Source: Eubacterium sp. (GTDB taxonomy: Bacteria; Bacillota; Clostridia; Lachnospirales; Lachnospiraceae). Taken from it: a stretch of 5,308 nt of DNA. How positions within the stretch are numbered: the first letter of the stretch is position 1; each line of letters begins with the position of its first letter. Of the stretch, positions 1-4,960 are shown piece after piece. The notes below the pieces were generated by a model. The model ran no database searches, was not told the DNA's origin, and saw nothing but the letters and a program-made list of their open reading frames with translations. Location: positions 1 to 5,308 of the forward strand of contig JAILSA010000035.1 of the NCBI GenBank assembly GCA_024697885.1, given 5' to 3'. Position numbers and translations under genes: made by a program.

Positions 1-75
1 CAGTTCATTCAGCTCTGTTGGTATCGGATATAGGCTATCCTTCAGTATTGCTATTGCCCGTTCTTTCCAATTCAT
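1..75 (-). CDS. Partial CDS, N-terminal 25 codons; possible AlbA_2/Schlafen-type ATP-binding protein
   Basis: An ATG at 75 opens a frame that stays open to the window edge. The product starts MNWKERAIAILK and reaches PIPTELNEL at the edge. An A/G-rich stretch (AAAGAAAAGAA) just upstream can serve as ribosome binding site, and a Bacteroidetes-type promoter lies 25 bp before the start. From memory, this kind of opening (a short amphipathic helix, then P-x-P-x-E-L-N-E-L) precedes the E-x-x-x-x-K strand of AlbA_2 (Schlafen-like) domains in Bacteroidetes ATP-binding proteins, which often lie beside restriction-modification genes. Only 25 residues are visible, so the family is an inference. The gene follows the S gene on the same strand after 74 bp and may be a third component of the defence locus or just its neighbour. 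That a real gene starts here is better supported than what it encodes. Confidence 0.5.
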   Translation of the reverse strand, partial: MNWKERAIAILKDSLYPIPTELNEL

Positions 76-99
76 ATTGTTCTTTTCTTTTTTTATTTG

Positions 100-107
100 C
101 AAAGATA
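100..107 (-). promoter_or_regulatory. Bacteroidetes -7 promoter element (TATCTTTG) for the gene starting at 75
   Basis: On the minus strand the sequence TATCTTTG matches the Bacteroidetes primary-sigma -7 consensus TAnnTTTG exactly. It lies 24 bp before the ATG at 75, which would give a 5' leader of roughly 15 to 20 nt. A TTTG occurs upstream but only 12 bp away, which is short for a -33 box, so the -33 element is unclear. It suggests that the downstream gene can be transcribed independently of the RM genes. Confidence 0.5.
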
Positions 108-119
108 ATCAATTTATCT
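103..119. promoter_or_regulatory. Inverted repeat overlapping the -7 box; possible operator
   Basis: AGATAA (103-108) and TTATCT (114-119) are perfect inverted arms separated by 5 bp. The dyad overlaps the TATCTTTG box, so a protein bound here would block the promoter. It does not share its arm sequence with the three dyads in front of the RM gene, so a different regulator, or chance in AT-rich DNA, must be considered. Confidence 0.3.
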
Positions 120-149
120 CAAATATTCCCATATATCAATCGTGCTTTC

Positions 150-1868
150 TTACGGCTCAATAAAGATTGGTGTACCTTTCGCATGGTCTGCATCCAGTTC
201 AATAATCCTTTCTATTAGATGGTGCTCGACAAGGAAAGTCAAATTCATATCAAGAGGTTCGAGTGAGAATGACATATAGCTCTTTCTTGGCTTTTTATTT
301 GGATAACCCATCTCTATCAGCTCTTCTTTGCCTATTTCTCGATGCTCAACAATCTTATATGCACTCAACTTGTCAGGTTTGCCCATTTCATAGAGCACCA
401 GTAAAGATGTATTGTCAAAAAGTTCTCTGTTAGCTTCCATAGAGCCTTTTGTCTTACCCAACCTTATATTATAAATATTGTGAGAGAGAATCCAGTCTTG
501 GTATTTCCTTCCCTTATAACATCCTATAAGGATTGTTTGATTTTCACCAAAGAAATCTCTGATACTTCTATCGAAACCTTCCCATTTGTAACGCTCGAAA
601 GGCTCGGCGGCCATCCATACATCTAAGTTGTCAAGATTTGGCTGTTCCTTCTTAAGTTCACTTATTTCGACAACCCTTGCTTGTCCTCTTAGCACTTGTT
701 CGTAAGCACTACGTTCTTTGGTGATTTCCTGCTTCAGTCTTGCTACGCATTGTTTCTTTATAGCACTTATATAAGTTTCCATAAAGGTGTAGTCAATTTC
801 GTTATTACCTTCTTTGCATGGGAGCCATATAGAATCCTTCTCCATTTTCTCTTTTGTCCATTTGAAAGAGTAGGCATAACCTTTTCCTTTCTTCTTTATA
901 GGGGCAAGATAATAAAGAGCAAGATTTTCGTTTAATGAATCTTTGGCATAGAGCACATTTACATCATCTGAAGCCCAAAAGCGTTCAAATTGATAGAACG
1001 CTTCACCTACAGAACCATTATAAGTAACTGTTATGGTATTTGATGTATGAATATGCGAGTCATTAGCTATCTTGTTTGTAAGTCCATTTTTATCTGCCGT
1101 AGCCCCTATAAAGTTGATTTTGCCGGGAATCATATCAGCTTTTGTTAGCCTCTTACCCTTCTTAATATCGAACAGCTCTCCAATAGAAACCTCCTTCATG
1201 GAAATAATATTGATACGTTTCAAGGCTGATTCTTCTTCATGTGTCAAGAAGCAGTCCTCGAAGCCTGCCTCTTGGAGGTAGGCTTCGAGTTCGCGAACTC
1301 GCTCCGCTTCGAGTTCGCGAACTCGCTTCTCGATATGTTCAACAGCAACTTTTCCTTTTACAAAAGGAACTATAAGTTCAGTGTTGTTGAACGTTTTCTC
1401 AAAATCGCGAACCAATACACTTTGATATGTGTGGCTTGACCTATTCAGCCACGCAATAAACCACAAGGCAACAAGTTCATTGAATCCTTCAAACTTAGGA
1501 AAGACTGTCTTCGTAAACTGTCCAGCGTAGAAGTCATGCTTCATATAGAAGAATTGCATCCCAATCATGCCGACCGCAAGAGAATTTCCCTTTATCAGAT
1601 GGTCGTCGTCAAGATAATCGACATACCCCAGTATGCCGTTGTTGAATACCGTTCGCGTGAAATATGGATATGAGGAGTTTGCCCCAAACACGAAACTGTC
1701 TTTATCCAACTGGGGATTTCCTTTTACCAAAAATAATTCCGAGGCTTTGCATCGCCTGTACTGGCCCCCGCCCTTAATGAAACGTCTTTCTATTTCTTCA
1801 AGACGGGAGCCAACTATTTTCCCAGGCCATTCCCTCCCTCTTGTTTGATAACCTCTGACACTCGCCAA
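150..1868 (-). CDS. hsdS: Type I/IIB restriction-modification specificity (S) subunit with fused C-terminal extension
   Basis: This subunit selects the DNA target for its RM partner through two target-recognition domains (TRDs). Numbering from a TTG at 1868 (572 residues), TRD1 spans about 39-173, with a YPYFTRTVFNNGILGYV stretch and HDFYAGQFTKTVFPKF, both typical of S subunits. An 8-residue tandem repeat (RVRELEAE, RVRELEAY; 182-197) begins the central helix. TRD2 spans about 225-370, with IGELFDIKKGKRLTKADM, ITVTYNGSVGEAFYQF and FWASDDVNVLY, and is followed by a second helix at about 368-393. Residues 394-572 form an extension that ordinary S subunits lack and that I do not recognise. The start is unsettled. 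In-frame starts are an ATG at 1949 (136-bp overlap with the RM gene) and the TTG at 1868 (55-bp overlap); the latter is only the nominal choice. The best initiation signal, an ATG at 1830 after AAGAGGGAGGGA, is in another frame, which suggests a one-base frameshift near 1800. The S-like function is secure; the intactness of the N-terminus is not. Confidence 0.85.
   Translation of the reverse strand: MASVRGYQTRGREWPGKIVGSRLEEIERRFIKGGGQYRRCKASELFLVKGNPQLDKDSFVFGANSSYPYFTRTVFNNGILGYVDYLDDDHLIKGNSLAVGMIGMQFFYMKHDFYAGQFTKTVFPKFEGFNELVALWFIAWLNRSSHTYQSVLVRDFEKTFNNTELIVPFVKGKVAVEHIEKRVRELEAERVRELEAYLQEAGFEDCFLTHEEESALKRINIISMKEVSIGELFDIKKGKRLTKADMIPGKINFIGATADKNGLTNKIANDSHIHTSNTITVTYNGSVGEAFYQFERFWASDDVNVLYAKDSLNENLALYYLAPIKKKGKGYAYSFKWTKEKMEKDSIWLPCKEGNNEIDYTFMETYISAIKKQCVARLKQEITKERSAYEQVLRGQARVVEISELKKEQPNLDNLDVWMAAEPFERYKWEGFDRSIRDFFGENQTILIGCYKGRKYQDWILSHNIYNIRLGKTKGSMEANRELFDNTSLLVLYEMGKPDKLSAYKIVEHREIGKEELIEMGYPNKKPRKSYMSFSLEPLDMNLTFLVEHHLIERIIELDADHAKGTPIFIEP
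1261..1285. repeat. Imperfect inverted repeat inside the S gene
   Basis: AAGCCTGCCT (1261-1270) and AGGTAGGCTT (1276-1285) form a 10-bp stem with one mismatch around a 5-nt loop. It abuts the palindromic tandem repeat and encodes part of the helix just after the RVRELEA repeats (residues EAYLQEAGF). The coding sequence stays in frame through it. Confidence 0.55.
1282..1327. repeat. 24-bp tandem repeat with a 16-bp perfect palindrome in each copy, at the S-gene centre
   Basis: A 22-nt string occurs identically at 1282-1303 and 1306-1327, a period of 24 bp or exactly 8 codons. It encodes RVRELEAE followed by RVRELEAY. Each copy contains the perfect 16-bp palindrome CGAGTTCGCGAACTCG (1286-1301 and 1310-1325). 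The repeat lies between TRD1 and TRD2, where the central helices of S subunits set the distance between the two halves of the DNA target. In-frame changes in copy number would lengthen or shorten that helix by 8 residues, comparable with the 4-residue repeats known from the EcoR124 family. Confidence 0.85.
1798..1830 (-). other. Out-of-frame start candidate for the S gene: 10-codon frame ending in TGA
   Basis: An ATG at 1830 is preceded by AAGAGGGAGGGA, the strongest ribosome-binding-like sequence at this junction, and overlaps the last codons of the RM gene (stop at 1814-1816). It reads MAWENSWLPS and stops with TGA at 1798-1800. The S-subunit frame at this point reads SRLEEIERRF and is displaced by one base. 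Removing one base just before the TGA, for example one C of the CCC at about 1804-1806 (coding strand CTCCCG), would give MAWENSWL joined to RLEEIERRF. This could be a real frameshift mutation, a phase-variable or programmed site, or an assembly error. Confidence 0.45.
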
Positions 1869-3889
1869 GCGAGATAGTCTTTCACGACCTTTCGGAAATC
1901 TTCTTCTGTGGGTATGGTTTCTATCTTTTTGTGCTGCCCATACGTCCAATCTTTGCCATTGAGTGAAATGTGGTCTTCGAGGTATGAGCCTTTGAAATAA
2001 TTTAGGTTCTCATTATTTACGCCCTTACCATATACTACCAACCTCACTACCTCTGCATATCGCTCTCTGGCATTGTTGGTGTCACGTAAATTAACACTCT
2101 GACTTGAATGACGGCGATTCATGCGAGAATAGCCATCTTCCGTGAAATCGATAAACTTTACTACTGAATCTTTTGTGTGTGGCTTACCAACTTCAAATAC
2201 ATAGATGGCAGTCTGAACATTAGACTTGCCGATAAACAGGTCTAAAGGCATCTTGATAGAAGCTACAAGTGTATTGTTCTTCAGGATGTCCTTAGTATAT
2301 GGCAGTCCATTGCCGCTGCCTGCATTCTCCTGAATGAGAACAGCGGCCATGCCCTTATGGGTCATCATATTGAGTGCACGCTTCACGAAGACAAATCCCT
2401 TGCCTGCTGCGGAGTAAGGGGGATTCAACAGGAATACATCGGCGGGGAAAGGTTCACCTTTCAACTTGCCTTGCTCGTAATTTCCTTTGAAATCTGTCAA
2501 GGAGTCTCCTTGGATGATGTTTGCTGAACCATCCTTCATCAGAATCATGTTCAACACAGCAAGCAGATATATGTCGGCCAACTTTTCAATGCCTAATAGT
2601 TGCTCAGTTTTGATGTGAAGGATTTTTTCAGTCCTCTCTTCTGGGTTTGCTATTTTGGCTTTGGCATCAGCAATCATCTGGTGCATGGCAGAGATGAGGA
2701 AGCCCGCTGAACCCGTTGCAAAGTCCCATACATATGAATCTTTATTCACTTGACAGAGTCTTGCCATCAATTCCGTAACAGAACGTGGTGTGAGCACCAC
2801 ATCATTCTCTGCACCATCAGGAACGGCAACCCAGGCATTGAGTACATTAAACAGTCTGCCAGTAAAATCCAGATTGTGCAACTCACCTGTAAGAAAGGGA
2901 ATGATATCCGTTTTAATATCATAGTAAAGCGTCTTCAGTTTACTCTCCCCGTTTATGGGAATTTCAAGATGCGAGTTTAGAAACACCACCTTAAGGATTC
3001 CGTAAATCATGTCAATCTTCTCTTCGGGAAGATTTTTATTTTTCAGGTAAGATTTGATTCTGCCCATGATGACAGCACCATCATTATTGTCTGCATCATT
3101 ATTGCCGAGCAATTCGTCTTCTTGTAACGGACGCACCTTGAAAGAGCCATTTTCATTTCTCACACCCAACCCTGCCATAATCAGCCCCGTTACAAGCTGA
3201 ACCCGCTGATTAACCACAATATGCAATTCGTCCTGCATTTTTTGATTAAGGGCTTTTAACTTACGCTCAATGTCATCTTCCAAATTGGACTTCTGGCGTT
3301 CTATTTCTGCTTCGGTCAGGTTAATCTCAGCAAGATGCTTAAATAACTCCTCACGAAACATTTCCAGCAGGAAAGACAAGTCACTGTAGCGTCCTATTTC
3401 TTTTGGTATGAAAAGATTCCGTCTGGAGAGAAACAATGCGCTAACTTCATAAACAATTTCTCCTGTTTCTTCTTTATATCCATTTACCCCTATGGCAAGT
3501 ACTTCTTTATAGTTCGTATGGCGCACGATAGCATTAGCATAATGTACAGCTCCATTGACTGCGTATTTTTCAATATTAGCATAATTCGGATCACCTTTTT
3601 TTGTTGTGTTTGCTGGTAACCCTGTTTCTTCATCAAGTTTTATAAGTGCGCCTTTTGTTCCTTTAACTTCAATCATCACGGGAATATCGCCCTCACCAGT
3701 CGGAATCATGCACTTGATATCTGGATAGTTCGGTCCTTTTCCTCCTTTCTTCGAAGGTGCCGTTTTGAGAGCCTTTTCAATCTGAGGATTAATGAAATCA
3801 GTTTTGAGATAGAGCTTAATCCCTTCCAATTGCTCCTTAGCCCATTGTTCAACCAATTCTTCTATGCTGTGATTCTTTTTGCTTGCCAT
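1814..3889 (-). CDS. Fused restriction endonuclease / N6-adenine DNA methyltransferase (BcgI-A-like RM subunit)
   Basis: This protein should both cleave and methylate DNA at the site chosen by the overlapping S subunit. Residues 1 to about 175 form a PD-(D/E)XK nuclease-like domain: P56-D57 in NYPDIK, then IEVKG with E74 and K76, followed by NYANIEKYAVNGAVHYANAIV, a pattern shared with N-terminal domains of Type I R and BcgI-like proteins. Residues about 185-225 form a charged helical linker. The HsdM-like methyltransferase follows: TPRSVTELMARL (367-378), motif I DFATGSAGFL (389-398) for S-adenosylmethionine, and motif IV NPPY (489-492), of the gamma N6-adenine class. All visible catalytic residues are intact. 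The length of 691 fits a BcgI A-type subunit better than a plain HsdM of about 500-550. The ATG at 3889 follows an A/G-rich AGAAAGA. No helicase or translocase motifs occur, in line with ATP-independent Type IIB enzymes. A Type I system whose HsdR lies outside the window remains possible. Confidence 0.85.
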   Translation of the reverse strand: MASKKNHSIEELVEQWAKEQLEGIKLYLKTDFINPQIEKALKTAPSKKGGKGPNYPDIKCMIPTGEGDIPVMIEVKGTKGALIKLDEETGLPANTTKKGDPNYANIEKYAVNGAVHYANAIVRHTNYKEVLAIGVNGYKEETGEIVYEVSALFLSRRNLFIPKEIGRYSDLSFLLEMFREELFKHLAEINLTEAEIERQKSNLEDDIERKLKALNQKMQDELHIVVNQRVQLVTGLIMAGLGVRNENGSFKVRPLQEDELLGNNDADNNDGAVIMGRIKSYLKNKNLPEEKIDMIYGILKVVFLNSHLEIPINGESKLKTLYYDIKTDIIPFLTGELHNLDFTGRLFNVLNAWVAVPDGAENDVVLTPRSVTELMARLCQVNKDSYVWDFATGSAGFLISAMHQMIADAKAKIANPEERTEKILHIKTEQLLGIEKLADIYLLAVLNMILMKDGSANIIQGDSLTDFKGNYEQGKLKGEPFPADVFLLNPPYSAAGKGFVFVKRALNMMTHKGMAAVLIQENAGSGNGLPYTKDILKNNTLVASIKMPLDLFIGKSNVQTAIYVFEVGKPHTKDSVVKFIDFTEDGYSRMNRRHSSQSVNLRDTNNARERYAEVVRLVVYGKGVNNENLNYFKGSYLEDHISLNGKDWTYGQHKKIETIPTEEDFRKVVKDYLAWRVSEVIKQEGGNGLGK

Positions 3890-3915
3890 ATCTTTCTAAG
3901 TAAATGTTGTTTTCG

Positions 3916-3973
3916 ACTTACCCACTAACTTTTCCGAGTTACCCACTAAGTGTATTATAGTTAACCAGTAACT
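3916..3973. promoter_or_regulatory. Three phased 15-bp dyads: candidate operator array for the RM genes
   Basis: Three related sites have 5-bp arms around a 5-bp centre: ACTTA-CCCAC-TAACT (3916-3930), AGTTA-CCCAC-TAAGT (3937-3951) and AGTTA-ACCAG-TAACT (3959-3973). The third is a perfect dyad; the others have one arm mismatch. Starts are 21 and 22 bp apart, two helical turns, so bound dimers would line up on one face of the DNA. The array fills the 83-bp gap between the Xre regulator and the RM gene and touches the regulator's stop codon. The obvious candidate ligand is the Xre protein encoded next door, acting as a C-protein-like controller; this is inference. Confidence 0.6.
3954..3959 (-). 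promoter_or_regulatory. Possible -10 element (TATAAT) for the RM gene
   Basis: The minus strand reads TATAAT 64 bp before the RM start codon, between the second and third dyads. It matches the enterobacterial -10 consensus, but no TAnnTTTG box of the Bacteroidetes type is present in this gap and no clear -35/-33 element stands upstream. The RM gene may instead be read through from the regulator's promoter. Confidence 0.25.
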
Positions 3974-4200
3974 TAAAAAGAGGGGTGGTTTGTTTGACTT
4001 TTCTTTGTTCTTACCAATTCTGTTAGTTCCACATCAAGCAGTTCTGCAATTCTTAGATATGTCTCCATCGTTGGCTGGCAGTCATTGGTACACCATTTTG
4101 ATACAGTAGTAGGCGCACATCCCAACTGCTCTGCCAACCACTTATTGGTTCTCTTCTTCTCTGCAAGTACGACTTTGATGCGATTAATGTCTTTGTCCAT
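3973..4200 (-). CDS. Small Xre-family helix-turn-helix regulator of the RM locus
   Basis: A 75-residue protein that is essentially one Cro/CI-type helix-turn-helix domain, expected to bind DNA as a dimer. The supporting helix is KWLAEQLG (20-27) and the recognition segment APTTVSKWCTN (29-39), followed by ETYLRIAELLDVELTEL (46-62), the typical closing helices. I chose the ATG at 4200 (MDKDINRIKVV) because the domain begins there, AAGAGAAA lies upstream, and a good Bacteroidetes promoter ends 25 bp before it. A longer in-frame start at 4308 would place the promoter inside the gene and adds unrelated sequence. The gene precedes the RM gene in the same direction after 83 bp containing three dyads. 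In known RM systems small HTH proteins of this kind (C proteins) control restriction timing; that this one does so is inferred from position. Confidence 0.85.
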   Translation of the reverse strand: MDKDINRIKVVLAEKKRTNKWLAEQLGCAPTTVSKWCTNDCQPTMETYLRIAELLDVELTELVRTKKSQTNHPSF

Positions 4201-4224
4201 AATGGATTTCTCTTGTTCTTGGTA

Positions 4225-4259
4225 CAAAGTTACTCTTTTTCTCTGAAAGAACACACAAA
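4225..4259 (-). promoter_or_regulatory. Bacteroidetes-type promoter of the Xre regulator gene
   Basis: The minus strand carries TAACTTTG (4232-4225), an exact TAnnTTTG -7 box, with a TTTG at 4259-4256 as a possible -33 box. The 23-bp spacer is a little longer than usual. The -7 box contains AGTTA on the plus strand, one half of the dyad seen in front of the RM gene, so weak autoregulation is conceivable. Confidence 0.5.
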
Positions 4260-4288
4260 ACGTTCGTATATTTAGTAAATAATCACAT

Positions 4289-4564
4289 TTAAATGTTGTT
4301 TTCCCCACTTTTCTGTGACTTTTTCTGATATTCGTCTGTCAGTTCTATTACTTTATGCATAATATGTACTAACTGCATCATATACTTCTCTAACTTGTAC
4401 ACCAATGCAGCGGTTCTGCGCTCTGAAAAGTGGCTCTTCAACTCTTTTAGAGTCTAGTTGTAGTTGTTACTTACCATACGGAACTGAGTATGAAAATCGC
4501 TCCGCTCGGTATAATACTCATGCAGACTCTTGTCGAATGTCACCACATGGTTTTCCATCCAGTC
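4289..4564 (-). pseudogene. C-terminal remnant of a probable mobilization protein, with in-frame amber codon
   Basis: One reading frame from about 4564 to a TAA at 4289-4291 encodes DWMENHVVTFDKSLHEYYT, then ERSDFHTQFRMVSNNYN, a TAG at 4454-4456, and TLKELKSHFSERRTAALVY, KLEKYMMQLVHIMHKVIELT and DEYQKKSQKSG. The coherent residue pattern on both sides of the TAG shows one former gene with a nonsense mutation. The NNYN-stop stretch looks like NNYNQ, with CAG changed to TAG, similar to the NNLNQ signature of MobC-type relaxosome proteins. I therefore take it as the C-terminal part of a Bacteroidetes mobilization protein, from memory and without a search. The N-terminal part is missing: upstream the DNA runs directly into an integrase remnant. 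It ends about 30 bp before the regulator's promoter. Confidence 0.5.
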
Positions 4565-4628
4565 TGCTAGAACGATAGTTCCATAACTTGGGATTACAGG
4601 ACAATTTGCATGAGAACTGTGCCATTGA

Positions 4629-4650
4629 GTTCTTGCTCTGGCAAGCGAAC
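4629..4650. repeat. Hairpin within an apparent insertion in the integrase remnant
   Basis: GTTC-TTGC (4629-4636) pairs with GCAA-gc-GAAC (4641-4650) around a TCTG loop, leaving a 2-nt bulge. It encodes most of the unexpected stretch between GRITLN and MAQFSC. A further short dyad, GAACAAGTTC, follows at 4647-4656. Confidence 0.4.
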
Positions 4651-4774
4651 AAGTTCGAGTGATTAAGGGTGATGCGTCCCATGATAGGAGCCTTGCCCTG
4701 TTTATCTAATCCACTCTTTTTAAGGTAGAGCAACACCTTGAATTTGCTTATTTTAGATAAAATGTTCACGCTCG

Positions 4775-4800
4775 GCAATCCGCAAGCAAGCTTGCATTGC
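4775..4800. repeat. Hairpin near the start of the integrase remnant
   Basis: GCAAT-cc-GCAAGC (4775-4787) pairs with GCTTGC-ATTGC (4790-4800) around a 2-nt loop, an 11-bp stem with a 2-nt bulge. It lies in the extra N-terminal stretch before SKFKV and resembles the hairpin at 4629-4650 in having a 2-nt bulge and a GCAAGC core. Confidence 0.45.
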
Positions 4801-4844
4801 TCTCTCTTAATCACATTTTTCATACGCTTCTGAGTTTTTGGGTG

Positions 4845-4852
4845 TAAAGTTA
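4845..4852 (-). promoter_or_regulatory. Possible decayed promoter of the integrase remnant
   Basis: The minus strand reads TAACTTTA, one base from the TAnnTTTG -7 consensus, 21 bp before the ATG at 4823. The nearest upstream TTTG (4883-4880) is 27 bp away, too far for a good -33 box. Apart from this I see no gene and no convincing terminator in the 137 bp between the integrase remnant and the AraC-type gene. Confidence 0.25.
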
Positions 4853-4960
4853 TACATTCTCAGAGCGTCCCCAGCCGTGCAAAATATGCCAGAATATGTA
4901 TGAATCAGTTGTCAGGAAAATAAGCAGGTAAAATCCATTGAATCCGTGGTAGTAAGAAAG

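Larger units (their letters stand above)
4518..4823 (-). pseudogene. 5' fragment of a Bacteroidetes tyrosine recombinase (integrase)
   Basis: The 101-codon frame contains SKFKVLLYLKKSGLDKQGKA, APIMGRITLN, then MAQFSCKLSCNPKLW and SSRLDGK, the order of the N-terminal arm-DNA-binding domain of Bacteroidetes integrases (typically FKVLFYLKK, PVMGRIT, AQFSCKL, P-x-LW). Intact family members have about 400 residues with a C-terminal catalytic R-H-R-Y domain; nothing of it is present. Likeness ends near LDGK (about 4551), after which the frame drifts to a TGA at 4518-4520 while an adjacent frame takes up the mobilization remnant. Two stretches I do not expect in the family, at residues about 6-25 and 55-66, each carry an imperfect hairpin. 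The fragment cannot recombine DNA and marks a decayed integrated element. Confidence 0.7.

Noticed and set aside
1869..1949. ATG at 1949 as the true start of the S gene
   Set aside because: It would overlap the RM gene by 136 bp and adds an arginine-rich tail that merely reads the end of the RM gene in another frame.
150..1949. Invertible S-gene switch (shufflon) in this window
   Set aside because: No second S gene, partial TRD cassette or intact recombinase gene is present here; the only recombinase trace is a truncated fragment. It can only be judged with flanking sequence.
18..2980. Short plus-strand open frames (for example 18-218, 696-935, 1072-1281, 1239-1439, 1633-1848, 2750-2980)
   Set aside because: All lie opposite the RM and S genes or the 5' end of the neighbouring gene, have no recognisable domain, and are explained as antisense shadows of the coding frames.
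3890..3972. Intrinsic terminator after the Xre gene
   Set aside because: The dyads are short, AT-rich and not followed by a T run on the transcribed strand, so they do not look like a terminator.
3914..3973. The repeats before the RM gene as a CRISPR array or replication iterons
   Set aside because: Units are 15 bp, degenerate, with only 6-7 bp between them, so there is no spacer content; no cas or rep gene is present. Operators fit better.
4201..4308. In-frame ATG at 4308 as start of the Xre regulator
   Set aside because: The added 36 residues overlap the mobilization remnant and the regulator's promoter and do not resemble HTH proteins; the domain begins at the ATG at 4200.
4824..4960. 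tRNA gene or attachment site at the border of the mobile-element remnant
   Set aside because: I looked for cloverleaf arms and direct repeats in this gap and found none that could be supported.
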